A stretch of DNA of 25,123 bases from CAZGLK01 sp964526375 (GCA_964526375.1 CAZGLK010000007.1:1-25123); one strand, 5' to 3'; counted from the first letter of the stretch, positions 5,601-13,202 are shown. Program-made: numbers and translations. Notes: generated from the letters alone by a model not told the origin.

Positions 5601-6890
5601 TTATTTCAAGAGGCTGTTTACTTCCACCTCCGCTTCTTTAATGGCTTCGGCCGAGGTAGAACGGCCTTGGGACACATCGTCTATCAGGCGGTTGAATATC
5701 TTGGTTACTTCAACGTCGTCCGGCTGGGGCCAGCTGAAAGCGGTCAAAGATTGTTTGGCAAAAACCGATAAGACCGGATCGGCGGCTTGGTTTTGAATCA
5801 AATCGCGCCGGGCGGTGGGCAGGCGGGTTTGAGTTAAATAAGAATTGGAGCCGTTTTGGCTGGTGGCAAACACCAAAAAATCCCAGGCCATGGCCTTATT
5901 GCGGCTTAACTGGGTGACCGCGCCGGCTTGGTAGTTGGCAAAATTAACATCCAAATAATCGGGGTCGGTTTTGGAATCTTTAACCTGCGGCATCGGTGCG
6001 ACGCCGTAGTTAATGGTCGCGCTGGCTAGCGATTTCAAGTCGCGGGCGTAGCCCAAATGCATAGCCGCCTTGCCAGACGAGAAAGCGCTAAGCGAGTTGG
6101 GCATACGGGCGTTCCAGGTGTAAACCGGCTTGGCGCTGTTGGCAAAGCTGGCATAAAAATCCAAAGCGGCCAAGCCCGGGTTGTAAGGCCGTCCGCTTAA
6201 GCTAACGGTTTGGCCAAAGCTGGCTTGGCGGCTGGGGCTAACCATAACCGTGCCGGTTTGCAGCATCAGCAGACTTAAAATGTCGGCCGAGTGATTAACA
6301 TTGCCGGCCGTGCCCAAGGCCACGCCGGCCCGGCCGATAGTGCCGCCCTCCGAAACTGCGGTAAGCTCTTTAACCGCGGCGTTAAAAATGTCCCAGGTCT
6401 TGGGCGGGTTAACCAAGCCGGCGTTGTTAAACAAAGTCTTGTTGTAATAAAGCGCCAGAGTGTCCGCATAAAACGGCAGAGCGTAGATTTGACTGGCGAC
6501 TATTAAATCAGCCGCGGCCACATCCACAAAAGTATTCTTAAAATTATCAAGGCTCATAAAACCGCTTGTCAGGGGAGAAAACTTGTTTTGGTGCTTGTTA
6601 AGCCAGGTGTTTTGAATGGCGGCTATGTCCGGCCCGGCGCCCGAGGCCAGAGCGTTTAACAATTCGCGCTCATAGCCGTTTGAATTCTTCTGGACATATT
6701 TGACCACCCGGTTGGGATTGGCAGTTTGGTAAGCCGTAATAACGGCCGACCAGGCTTCGGGTGCATCCAGGCCCCAAAACTCAATGGTTGCCACTTGCTT
6801 GGACCCGTTCTTGCGGCCGAAAATAAAAATGACCGAGCTGGAGACAACCAGCAGAGCGAGGATGGAGAGAATAATAATTCTGTACTTCAT
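5601..6890 (-). CDS. membrane-anchored extracellular solute-binding protein (family 1 type)
   Basis: I place the start at ATG 6890 (MKYRIIILS), giving 429 aa; the frame is open 30 codons further but that part is spacer repeat and the end of the previous gene. The N-terminus is one hydrophobic helix (about 4-24) with no lipobox Cys, so the protein is probably an uncleaved membrane anchor. The following ATIEFWGLD..EAWSAVITAYQTANPN, GPDIAAIQNTWL, ALPFYADTLALYYNK and NPPKTWDIFNAAVKEL are typical of the sugar-type periplasmic binding fold (SBP_bac_1). No ABC permease or ATPase gene is in the window, so it either works with distant subunits or acts as a surface receptor. It sits between a methyltransferase and the pilin-peptidase. 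Confidence 0.88.
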   Translation of the reverse strand: MKYRIIILSILALLVVSSSVIFIFGRKNGSKQVATIEFWGLDAPEAWSAVITAYQTANPNRVVKYVQKNSNGYERELLNALASGAGPDIAAIQNTWLNKHQNKFSPLTSGFMSLDNFKNTFVDVAAADLIVASQIYALPFYADTLALYYNKTLFNNAGLVNPPKTWDIFNAAVKELTAVSEGGTIGRAGVALGTAGNVNHSADILSLLMLQTGTVMVSPSRQASFGQTVSLSGRPYNPGLAALDFYASFANSAKPVYTWNARMPNSLSAFSSGKAAMHLGYARDLKSLASATINYGVAPMPQVKDSKTDPDYLDVNFANYQAGAVTQLSRNKAMAWDFLVFATSQNGSNSYLTQTRLPTARRDLIQNQAADPVLSVFAKQSLTAFSWPQPDDVEVTKIFNRLIDDVSQGRSTSAEAIKEAEVEVNSLLK

Positions 6891-6920
6891 ATAGGACCTA
6901 TTGGACCAATTGGTCCTATG
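6888..6920 (-). repeat. 9-nt word repeat before the solute-binding protein start
   Basis: Read on the minus strand the units are ATAGGACCA, ATTGGTCCA and ATAGGTCCT, followed directly by the ATATG containing the start codon. No separate Shine-Dalgarno site exists, although AGGTCC within the last unit might serve weakly. The end of the methyltransferase gene overlaps the repeat's distal end. Confidence 0.65.
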
Positions 6921-7455
6921 TTTTCTTAAAAACAATTCCCCAATGCTTATCCGACACCTCAAGATCGCGCGCGAATTCAAAACCCAGCGGTGTTACCAGC
7001 GCTTTGGCCTCCTCGGGGCCGAGTTTCCAGCCGGCTCCGGCGGGGCCAAAGGCCGAATCGGGCAGCCAGTCTATAATCACCAATTCGCCTTGAGGTTTAA
7101 GAACTCGGCGCGATTCTTTAATGATGTTTTCTTTTTGCTGGGATTGAAACAAAATGTTGGCCAAGAGCACCACATCTTGGCTGTTCTCGTCCAACTTAGT
7201 GCTACCCCAAACTTCCAAATTGGCACGAATGTAGCTGATGTTAAACAGGCCCTCCGGCTGGGCTTTGCTTTTAACCGTGCCCAAAGCCGTTTCCAAAACA
7301 TCCACCGCCGTAATCAGCCCATCTTCTCCCACAGCTTTGGCCAGCAATATGGTAAAATAGCCCGAGCCGCAGCCAAAATCGGCCACCCTGGCACCGGGCT
7401 GGATGTTCAAATTATTTATTATTGTCTCCGGATTGGCGAAGCCGCCAGCAGTCAT
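6916..7455 (-). CDS. class I SAM-dependent methyltransferase
   Basis: 179 aa starting at ATG 7455. Motif I is VADFGCGSGYFT (about 24-35), followed by AVDVLETAL (motif II) and a motif IV-like DVVLLANILFQ; the RRVLKPQGELVIIDW segment is the post-motif helix and strand of the UbiE/type-11 methyltransferase group. The N-terminal GGFANPETIINNLNIQPG is a common lead-in for short stand-alone methyltransferases of this group in CPR and archaeal genomes. The substrate cannot be read from the sequence. It follows gyrA on the same strand; the spacer contains reiterated AAGGAATA words and no clear promoter. Confidence 0.88.
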   Translation of the reverse strand: MTAGGFANPETIINNLNIQPGARVADFGCGSGYFTILLAKAVGEDGLITAVDVLETALGTVKSKAQPEGLFNISYIRANLEVWGSTKLDENSQDVVLLANILFQSQQKENIIKESRRVLKPQGELVIIDWLPDSAFGPAGAGWKLGPEEAKALVTPLGFEFARDLEVSDKHWGIVFKKT

Positions 7456-7461
7456 AGATGA

Positions 7462-7525
7462 ATTGTGAATAAGGAATAAGGAATAAGGAATAAATCAAAA
7501 CCCTAATTCCTAATTCATTATTCCT
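7462..7525. repeat. word-repeat spacer between gyrA and the methyltransferase gene
   Basis: GAATAAG and AAGGAATA recur three to four times (7467-7495), followed by CCTAATTC copies and TTATTCC, so the two halves can pair. It is one of several spacers here made of a short reiterated word. Confidence 0.55.
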
Positions 7526-7532
7526 ACTTCCT

Positions 7533-9986
7533 TTATAAAGTGGTTATAGAAGAAATCTGATCTCCCTCCTTCATTTTCATCACTCTTACCCCCTGCGTGG
7601 CGCGGCCCAGCACCGAAACTCCGCCGATGGCCGTGCGGATGATCTGGCCTTTTTTGGAAACCACGATCAAATCCTGCGCCTCGCGGTCCAGAATGTTGGC
7701 CGAGACTACTGCGCCGGTTTTGGCGGTTACTTTGGCCGTTTTTATGCCCGAGCCGGCCCGCCGCTGGCATTTGTAAAACTTTAGCTTGGTGCGCTTGGCG
7801 TAGCCGCGGGACATAACAATCAAAAGCTCGCCCTCTTTGTCTTTAGCGCCGATAACATCGGCGCCGGCAATTTTGTCGCCATTTTTTAGCTTGATGCCGT
7901 TAACGCCCGAGGCCGCCCGGCCCATGTCGCGTACATCACTCTCGGCAAAGCGGATGGATTGGCCATTGTGGGTAACCAGGATCAGCTCATCCCGGCCCGA
8001 AGTTAATTTGACCCAGGTTAGTTCATCTCCCCCTTTCCCCCCTTTCTCCCTTTTTAATTTTATGGCAATCAGTCCTGACCGCCGGACATTGGCAAAATCC
8101 TCTATGGCGGTTTTTTTAATTATACCATTGCGGGTGATCATCACCAAAAACTTTTCATTTAGGCCGGCTGTTTTCTTTAGGTCCACTTTCACGGGCACAA
8201 CGGCGGTGATGATTTCCTCGGGTCCGATTTCTAAAAAGTTAACCAGCGCTCTCCCCTTGGAAGTGCGCGTGGCCACGGGAATTTCGTGGGCTTTGGTTTG
8301 AAAAACTTTGCCCGAAGAGGTAAAAAACAAAACGCTATCGTGGGTAGAGGCGGTAATTAAATTTTGAATGGAATCTTCTTCCGAAACCGCCGCCCCAATT
8401 TTGCCCTGCCCGCCGCGCTTTTGAGGGCGGTAAGTGCCCGGCGGCAGGCGCTTAATAAAGCCGTCGCGGCTTAAAGTGATGATCACCTCTTCCTGCGGAA
8501 TCAAGTCTTCTTCTTTAAATTCGCCCACAGCCTGCGATAAAACTTTGGTTTTGCGCTCCGAAGGATATTTGCCTTTAATTTCCTTAAACTCGTCTTTAAC
8601 CACAGCCATCAGTTTTTTGGGGTCGGCCAGAAGTTCGGTGTAGTGGGCGATCAGTTTGCGCTTTTCGGCCAGTTCGTCGTTTATTTTTTTCCGTTCCAGA
8701 CCGGCCAAAGTTTGCAGGCGCATTTCCAAAATGGCATTGGTTTGAATCTCCGAGAGTTTGAATTTTTTGATTAAGTTGTTAAAAGCGTCTTCTTTGGTTT
8801 CCGATTTTTTGATGGTTTCAATAACCGCGTCTATGTTGTCTAGTGCTTTGGCAAGCCCCTCCAAAATGTGCTTGCGCTCCTCGGCTCTTTTAAGGTCGTA
8901 TCTTACGCGGCGCTCTACCATCAGCCGGCGGTGGGCCAGATAATGCTCCAAAACGGCTTTTAGCGGCAAAACCTGGGGCTGGAGGCCGTCCACTAAAGCC
9001 AGCATGTTTAAGTGAAAAGTTTTTTGAAGGTCGGTTAGTTTGTAAAGTTTGTTTAGAACCTTTTGGGGGTAAGCGTCGTTTTTTAAATCAATCACCACGC
9101 GGATGCCGTCTTTGTCGGATTCGTCGCGGATATCTTTAATGCCTTCTATTTTTTTGTCTTTAACCAGCTCGGCCAAGTGCTCCAGTAAGGTGGCCTTGTT
9201 TACCTGAAAGGGAATCTCGTTGATTATAATTTGAAAGCCCTTTGATTTGGCCTCTACGATTTCAGCCGTGCCCCGCATCACAATCGGCCCCCGGCCCGAG
9301 CCGTAGGCGGCGGCGATTTCTTTTTTGTTGTAGATAATGCCGCCGGTGGGAAAATCGGGGCCTTTTACAAATTGCATCAAGTCTTCGCTGGCGGCTTTGG
9401 GGTTTTCAATTATGTGTATCAAGGCATCTGTAACTTCGCCCAAGTTGTGGGGTGGGATGTTGGTGGCCATGCCCACGGCAATGCCCACCGAGCCGTTAAG
9501 CAAAAGCTGGGGCACTTTAGCCGGCAAGACCATTGGCTCCTCGCGGCTGCCGTCGTAGGTGGCCGCCCAGTCCACGGTTTCTTTGTCTATGTCGGCCAGC
9601 ATTTCTTCGGCGATGCTTTCCAGCCGGCATTCGGTGTAACGGTAAGCCGCCGGCGCATCGCCGTCGATGGATCCGAAATTGCCTTGACCATCCACCAAGG
9701 GATAACGCAACGAAAAATCTTGGGCCATGCGGGCCAGGGCGTCGTAAATGGCGGCGTCGCCATGGGGGTGGTATTTGCCAATGACATCGCCCACCACCGT
9801 GGCGCACTTTCGGTACTTGGCGTTGTGCCGCAGTCCCTGCTCATGCATGGAGAATAGTATGCGCCGATGCACCGGCTTTAGGCCGTCGCGAACATCGGGC
9901 AGGGCGCGCGAAACTATTACGCTCATGGCGTAATCGAGATACGACTCCTGCATTTCTTGGGCTATTTCGCGTGGTTCAATCTTCAC
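7533..9986 (-). CDS. gyrA: DNA gyrase subunit A
   Basis: 817 aa, the normal length for GyrA. It is the breakage-reunion subunit that supercoils DNA together with GyrB. The winged-helix N-terminus contains LDYAMSVIVSRALPDVRDG and HPHGDAAIYD; the catalytic Tyr is Y117 in AAYRYTECRL. The long coiled coil runs at about 350-470, and the C-terminal beta-pinwheel starts with a GyrA box at 522-528 (QKRGGQG), which separates it from ParC. The start is GTG 9986, 7 nt from an inverted repeat, with no Shine-Dalgarno. In the quinolone region the usual Ser is Ala (A78; E. coli S83) while Asp is kept (D82). gyrB is not in the window. Confidence 0.97.
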   Translation of the reverse strand: MKIEPREIAQEMQESYLDYAMSVIVSRALPDVRDGLKPVHRRILFSMHEQGLRHNAKYRKCATVVGDVIGKYHPHGDAAIYDALARMAQDFSLRYPLVDGQGNFGSIDGDAPAAYRYTECRLESIAEEMLADIDKETVDWAATYDGSREEPMVLPAKVPQLLLNGSVGIAVGMATNIPPHNLGEVTDALIHIIENPKAASEDLMQFVKGPDFPTGGIIYNKKEIAAAYGSGRGPIVMRGTAEIVEAKSKGFQIIINEIPFQVNKATLLEHLAELVKDKKIEGIKDIRDESDKDGIRVVIDLKNDAYPQKVLNKLYKLTDLQKTFHLNMLALVDGLQPQVLPLKAVLEHYLAHRRLMVERRVRYDLKRAEERKHILEGLAKALDNIDAVIETIKKSETKEDAFNNLIKKFKLSEIQTNAILEMRLQTLAGLERKKINDELAEKRKLIAHYTELLADPKKLMAVVKDEFKEIKGKYPSERKTKVLSQAVGEFKEEDLIPQEEVIITLSRDGFIKRLPPGTYRPQKRGGQGKIGAAVSEEDSIQNLITASTHDSVLFFTSSGKVFQTKAHEIPVATRTSKGRALVNFLEIGPEEIITAVVPVKVDLKKTAGLNEKFLVMITRNGIIKKTAIEDFANVRRSGLIAIKLKREKGGKGGDELTWVKLTSGRDELILVTHNGQSIRFAESDVRDMGRAASGVNGIKLKNGDKIAGADVIGAKDKEGELLIVMSRGYAKRTKLKFYKCQRRAGSGIKTAKVTAKTGAVVSANILDREAQDLIVVSKKGQIIRTAIGGVSVLGRATQGVRVMKMKEGDQISSITTL

Positions 9987-9993
9987 ATTTAGG

Positions 9994-10072
9994 GGTAACG
10001 AAACTACGAACTCTTACGAATCTACGAATAAATAAATTCGTAGGTTCGTAGCCAATTCGTACATTCGTTACC
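9994..10072. repeat. ACGAAT-word inverted repeat upstream of gyrA
   Basis: GGTAACGAA (9994-10002) pairs with TTCGTTACC (10064-10072); the inside contains several TACGAAT and ATTCGTA words that can also pair. The ends are identical to those of the repeat before nusA (18508-18579). It lies 7 nt from the gyrA start codon and contains the stop codon of the upstream single-TM gene. Confidence 0.78.
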
Positions 10073-10427
10073 ACTTAGGCAGTTCGTAAACCTTCCTTGC
10101 TCTGGTCTCGCTCGGGCTGGTTGTTGAATCGGACAAACGGCTGGTGGCGTCTTTTAACTTGGCGGTGATGTCGGACTTTAGTCCTTTAAACCCTTCCAGC
10201 AAGGCCGCGACGGGGCTTAATAATTCGGATTTGGTCGGTTCAGCAAGCTGGTTTTGGGAACGCGGTTTTAACGAAAAAACATCCACTCCCGAGACCTGAC
10301 GCTTAAACATAAAAACCCAAAAGGCCGATAGAATAATAAAACAAAAAACCAGCAGCACAATCATAACCCGCTTTTTGGCGTGGTCTGGCTTTCTTTGCAA
10401 ATTATAGATAAAGTTGTATAAACTCAT
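10068..10427 (-). CDS. hypothetical single-TM protein, 119 aa
   Basis: Not a named family. I place the start at ATG 10427 (MSLYNFIYNLQRKP); the frame extends 7 codons further into the spacer. A basic N-terminal segment (QRKPDHAKKR) precedes one TM helix (about 21-42), and the remaining 75 residues are polar, with a possible helix (SPVAALLEGFKGLKSDITAKL). The likely topology is N-in, with the C-terminus outside. The stop codon TAA is inside the inverted repeat before gyrA. Confidence 0.7.
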   Translation of the reverse strand: MSLYNFIYNLQRKPDHAKKRVMIVLLVFCFIILSAFWVFMFKRQVSGVDVFSLKPRSQNQLAEPTKSELLSPVAALLEGFKGLKSDITAKLKDATSRLSDSTTSPSETRARKVYELPKW

Positions 10428-10431
10428 GCTT

Positions 10432-10510
10432 TGAAAAAATAATCCCAAACTACGAATTTATCCTAATGCTCCGAATGCAGAAATTAGGAGAATTAGGATA
10501 AATTGGGATT
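10432..10510 (-). terminator. inverted word repeat with T-run, likely terminator on the minus strand
   Basis: AATTTATCCTAAT (10455-10467) pairs with ATTAGGATAAATT (10492-10504), and the outer AATCCC (10441-10446) pairs with GGGATT (10505-10510). On the minus strand the stem is followed by ATTTTTTC (10440-10433). It could terminate the transcript from the metallo-beta-lactamase-fold gene. The word TAATTAGGA recurs inside, as in the other spacers. Confidence 0.55.
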
Positions 10511-10525
10511 TTTTGGATTATGTTA

Positions 10526-11113
10526 TCAACTTGTCCTCAACAGCACCACCTCAATCTCTTCCGGCGGCAGATCTGTTTTCTTTAGGGACAATTTGTTTTG
10601 CGCTTCGGTGCCGCTGGCGCCCATTTCTTTTAAAAAGGTGGTCGGCTTTTTTTCGGAATCAAAGCCCATAGGCACAACTAGCCTTGGTTCTATTTGATTA
10701 ACCAGCTTGGCCGCGGCTTCGTTGGTATCGTCGTCGTTGCCCACCGCTACCATTAAAACATCTACCTCGCCCAAGCGGGCTAGCTGGTCTTCGTCTAATT
10801 CTTTGTCTGGCGCGCTCGGCCAGTGGCACAGCTTCATACCTTCCACTTCTATAATGTAAATAAGATCCTTGGCCGGCCCCAGCCAGCAGCGCACAAAGAA
10901 GTTTTTAAAGTCATATTCGCCCGGTCCGGCAATAACAAAAGCGGTGTTGGCCTTGCGTTCAGGCACGGTCATGGGGCGTGACAAGGCCACCACATCGCCG
11001 CCATCCCAGCGCACCGCCCGCGCGCCTTTTTCACCCTCAAAAGGATCAACCAGCAAAGTTGACCCTCCGCTTTCCACCCGAAAGCAGTTTTTGCCTTTCC
11101 ACAGGATGTTCAT
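10526..11113 (-). CDS. degenerate metallo-beta-lactamase-fold protein
   Basis: 195 aa from ATG 11113 (MNILWKGKNCF); the frame is open 10 codons further upstream. The opening strands ILWKGKNCFRVESGGSTLLVDPF are those of the UlaG-like MBL-fold hydrolases common in CPR genomes, as are VIAGPGEYDFKNFFV, VDVLMVAVG and EPRLVVPMGF. Where active members have S-H-x-H-x-D-H after the third strand, this one reads ALSRPMTVPERKAN, so the metal-binding motif is gone; the later His-Leu-Gly position reads CHWPSAP. It is probably a non-catalytic relative rather than an active hydrolase. Alternatively it binds another ligand with the same fold. It lies upstream of the single-TM protein and gyrA on the same strand. 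Confidence 0.8.
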   Translation of the reverse strand: MNILWKGKNCFRVESGGSTLLVDPFEGEKGARAVRWDGGDVVALSRPMTVPERKANTAFVIAGPGEYDFKNFFVRCWLGPAKDLIYIIEVEGMKLCHWPSAPDKELDEDQLARLGEVDVLMVAVGNDDDTNEAAAKLVNQIEPRLVVPMGFDSEKKPTTFLKEMGASGTEAQNKLSLKKTDLPPEEIEVVLLRTS

Positions 11114-11185
11114 AAAACGAATTTTATGCTCCCAAGATAACATAACTAAGTACCAAACTCAACCTGCCAGACTGTCGTTTAGAAC

Positions 11186-11214
11186 AAAAAGCGCACCCGA
11201 AACTTCGGATGCGC
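11186..11214 (-). terminator. intrinsic terminator of the secreted coiled-coil gene
   Basis: On the minus strand GCGCATCCGA (11214-11205) pairs with TCGGGTGCGC (11200-11191) across AGTT, a 10-bp stem with one G-T pair, followed by TTTTTG. It lies just after the stop codon at 11222. Confidence 0.88.
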
Positions 11215-11221
11215 CGCCGGC

Positions 11222-11878
11222 TCATTCAACCGGCAAATTCTGCATCGCGATTACGCGCCCTTTTGCGATGATGGCAATTTCCCTGCTGCCATCGCGGTTG
11301 ATTAGAACAACGACGACCACACCGCCAACAGCGGCAGACTCCACCCGCTTGGTATTTAGATCAAATCCCAACTTCTCTTCTGGGTTTCCGTAGTCCATTT
11401 CCCTATCCGAGACTCCTCCACCCCACGACTTGAGCAGGGAATCAGTAGAAGGGTGAATCACAAACTCAATCTCGTTCTGTCCCAAGTCAAAATCGGGCGT
11501 GACCAAGCCGTTTGACATAAGGACACTGCGCACGGCCTTAAGAAAAGACTGCCTGCTGAACAGTTTTTGATCACTATCCAGGGAATGGATGTCGGCAATA
11601 TAGCGACTCCCCAGATACACGCCGTATTCCTCACAACAACAACGGTGTTTATGCTCGGGATCGCCCAGCTTTAGACCGTCAACCTTGAACTCTCGCATGT
11701 AAACTTCCAGTTCCTTCACCCTTGCTTTCTTGGCAAGGGCCGCTTCTTGAGCTACAGCGGAGTCCAGTTTAGATTCAAGCTTCTTTATTTCGGCTTGAAT
11801 TTCTTCCTTTTCACCGCCGCCTACAACCGGTGTGGTGGTGGAAAAAAGGGTGATGGCGAGTACTGTCAAAACCTGCAT
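11222..11878 (-). CDS. hypothetical secreted coiled-coil protein
   Basis: Not recognised. 218 aa, starting at ATG 11878 behind a strong AAGGAGG. A short signal peptide (about 1-20, VLTVLAITLFSTTT) precedes a coiled coil (about 23-60: EIQAEIKKLESKLDSAVAQEAALAKK). A His/Cys cluster HKHRCCC (76-82) follows, then a mixed alpha/beta region. The C-terminal segment (VGGVVVVVLINRDGSREIAIIAKGRVIAM) looks like two beta strands. The Cys cluster could bind metal or form disulfides. It forms its own transcription unit with a consensus promoter, a leader with a small hairpin, and a terminator. Confidence 0.8.
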   Translation of the reverse strand: MQVLTVLAITLFSTTTPVVGGGEKEEIQAEIKKLESKLDSAVAQEAALAKKARVKELEVYMREFKVDGLKLGDPEHKHRCCCEEYGVYLGSRYIADIHSLDSDQKLFSRQSFLKAVRSVLMSNGLVTPDFDLGQNEIEFVIHPSTDSLLKSWGGGVSDREMDYGNPEEKLGFDLNTKRVESAAVGGVVVVVLINRDGSREIAIIAKGRVIAMQNLPVE

Positions 11879-11958
11879 TTTGTCCTCCTTGCCTTAAAAA
11901 ACTTTGTTGCCCCGTCTCCAGTTAAAGCGGGGACTATTAAAGAACCCCAATGTTATTA

Positions 11959-11986
11959 AGTATAAACAAAATATCCTAGTTGTCAA
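11959..11986 (-). promoter_or_regulatory. consensus promoter of the secreted coiled-coil gene
   Basis: On the minus strand TTGACA (11986-11981), 16 nt, TATACT (11964-11959). The leader is about 75 nt and contains a GC-rich hairpin (CCCCG/CGGGG, about 11911-11933) before the AAGGAGG site. Confidence 0.78.
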
Positions 11987-12023
11987 TACCACCTCACCAG
12001 CCTAGCAGTCGAGGCATCTTGGC

Positions 12024-12236
12024 CTAGTTTTTATTCCACTCATCCTCCGTTACTCCAAGCTGTCTGATAATCTTTTTTACGAGTGGCGCGCCGATATCTT
12101 TGCCATGAGGGTTGGGGATAAATATTTTGTGGTTGCCCTTCTTTAGGTATTGATGTCTGGTACCTAAAAAGGGACCGGCAAAACCCAGCCCCCTTAATTT
12201 TTCTATTAGCTCCCGCCTACTTATTGGCTTTGGCAT
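12024..12236 (-). CDS. hicA: HicA-family mRNA interferase toxin
   Basis: 70 aa. The HicA fold is a small double-stranded-RNA-binding domain that cleaves mRNA. Visible features are ISRRELIEKLRGLGF (first helix), the conserved G-T-R-H with catalytic H28 in the first strand (TRHQYLKKGNHKIFIPNPHGK), and the terminal helix LVKKIIRQLGVTEDEW, all as expected for the YcfA/HicA family. Its start (12236) overlaps the end of hicB by 20 nt, so the two are coupled, with the antitoxin encoded first. The pair probably serves for stress response or element maintenance; no mobile element is visible around it. Confidence 0.92.
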   Translation of the reverse strand: MPKPISRRELIEKLRGLGFAGPFLGTRHQYLKKGNHKIFIPNPHGKDIGAPLVKKIIRQLGVTEDEWNKN

Positions 12237-12477
12237 ACTCTGGCTTTTGAGCGAAGTTTTTGAAGTGGGGGAGTTCTTGTTTCTGGTATAAGCTCACTAG
12301 AATATAGTCCTCTATAACCTCGGCCAAATCTTCTCTAACCTCCTTTTTGGTGTCGGCTTGCGCGTAAGCGCCGGGCAGATCATCAACACTGGCGCACCAG
12401 CTTTTGGTCTGACGGTCGTATTCGTAGGAAGCCTTTTTTAAGAATTTTTCTATGTAAGAATCAATAAAAAGCCGCAT
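12217..12477 (-). CDS. hicB: HicB-family antitoxin
   Basis: I prefer the start at ATG 12477 (MRLFIDSYIEKFLKKA), giving 86 aa; the frame is open to ATG 12534. The N-terminal IDSYIEKFLKKASYEYDRQTKSWCASVDDLPGAYAQADT is the HicB partial RNase-H-like domain, with the family landmark LPGAYAQADT and the helix EVREDLAEVIEDYILV. No C-terminal ribbon-helix-helix or HTH domain remains after KQELPHF, so this is a short HicB that may bind the toxin but not DNA. No convincing promoter was found between 12478 and the divergent plus-strand promoter. Confidence 0.88.
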   Translation of the reverse strand: MRLFIDSYIEKFLKKASYEYDRQTKSWCASVDDLPGAYAQADTKKEVREDLAEVIEDYILVSLYQKQELPHFKNFAQKPEYAKANK

Positions 12478-12518
12478 ATGAGGTAAGCTTAGCATAATTT
12501 TGGTAATAGGTTCAACTA

Positions 12519-12548
12519 TTGACAAATAATGCATGATTATAGTATTCT
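12519..12548 (+). promoter_or_regulatory. promoter of the 199-aa unknown gene
   Basis: TTGACA (12519-12524), 18 nt, TATTCT (12543-12548). It overlaps the upstream extension of the hicB frame, so the hicBA and plus-strand units are divergently transcribed from a very short region. Confidence 0.6.
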
Positions 12549-12602
12549 TATGGTAAGTTCCTTAAAGCGCTTTTTAACCCTTTTCACTTGGAGGATACGC
12601 AA

Positions 12603-13202
12603 ATGGCGGGATTTCAGTTTCCGTTCGAGGGAGAATTGCACTTTCGTCATGTCGATGAAGTGTTGCCTTCGGCAGAGGCGGTGCTCGAGGAATATCCTTG
12701 GGACATCGATCACTACAACGCCCCGTACCTCGCAGGCAAGGCCACAGAGCCCGGTCATAAATTAGTTGAGTTGACCGCCGATCAAGCATTTGGAACAGCA
12801 CCCACAGCGGAGTTGCCACAGGAGTGGTCTGAAGCCGACAGGATTACCGTCGTCGGGGATATCAGTCACGCGGTCAATATTGGAAGTGATTTCATTGTTG
12901 CCCGCGCATTCGATTTCCAGCAAGCGGGTGAGCTTGCTGGAAAGATGGGCTATCGGCCAGCGCAGGCAGGCGAGTTCCTGCAGTTGCTCTGGTGGCTTCA
13001 ACAGCATGGTGAGCAGCATATCGGCTGGTTTTACTGCTATACAGGCAGGAAGCCACGATACGCTACTCTGGCCTATTACAACGGTCACGCGAAGCCCAGC
13101 GCGCTGCGCGTGATCTTCGATACTTACATCGGAGATCAGGTCGAGGAAGGGTATATGGAAGCCGCCGCGGAGACTCACTGTTTCTTCGTCCGCAGTCGCT
13201 AA
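12603..13202 (+). CDS. hypothetical protein, 199 aa
   Basis: Not recognised. The start is ATG 12603, 8 nt after TTGGAGG (12588-12594). The protein is acidic to neutral, with no signal peptide or TM segment. It is rich in aromatic residues in the second half (LLWWLQQHGEQHIGWFYCYTGRKPRYATLAYYNG, about 125-158), suggesting a compact globular domain. N-terminal FQFPFEGELHFRHVDEVL and C-terminal CFFVRSR are predicted strands. It is a single-gene unit with promoter and terminator. A 178-aa frame on the opposite strand lacks these signals. Its base composition looks more even and its spacer less word-repetitive than the neighbouring core genes, which could mean acquisition, but I could not measure this. 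Confidence 0.78.
   Translation: MAGFQFPFEGELHFRHVDEVLPSAEAVLEEYPWDIDHYNAPYLAGKATEPGHKLVELTADQAFGTAPTAELPQEWSEADRITVVGDISHAVNIGSDFIVARAFDFQQAGELAGKMGYRPAQAGEFLQLLWWLQQHGEQHIGWFYCYTGRKPRYATLAYYNGHAKPSALRVIFDTYIGDQVEEGYMEAAAETHCFFVRSR

Noticed and set aside
5601..6890. Complete sugar ABC importer
   Set aside because: Only the binding protein is present; neighbouring genes are a methyltransferase and a pilin-peptidase.
9372..9857. 161-aa frame antisense to gyrA
   Set aside because: Shadow of a strongly coding region; composition and position follow gyrA codons.
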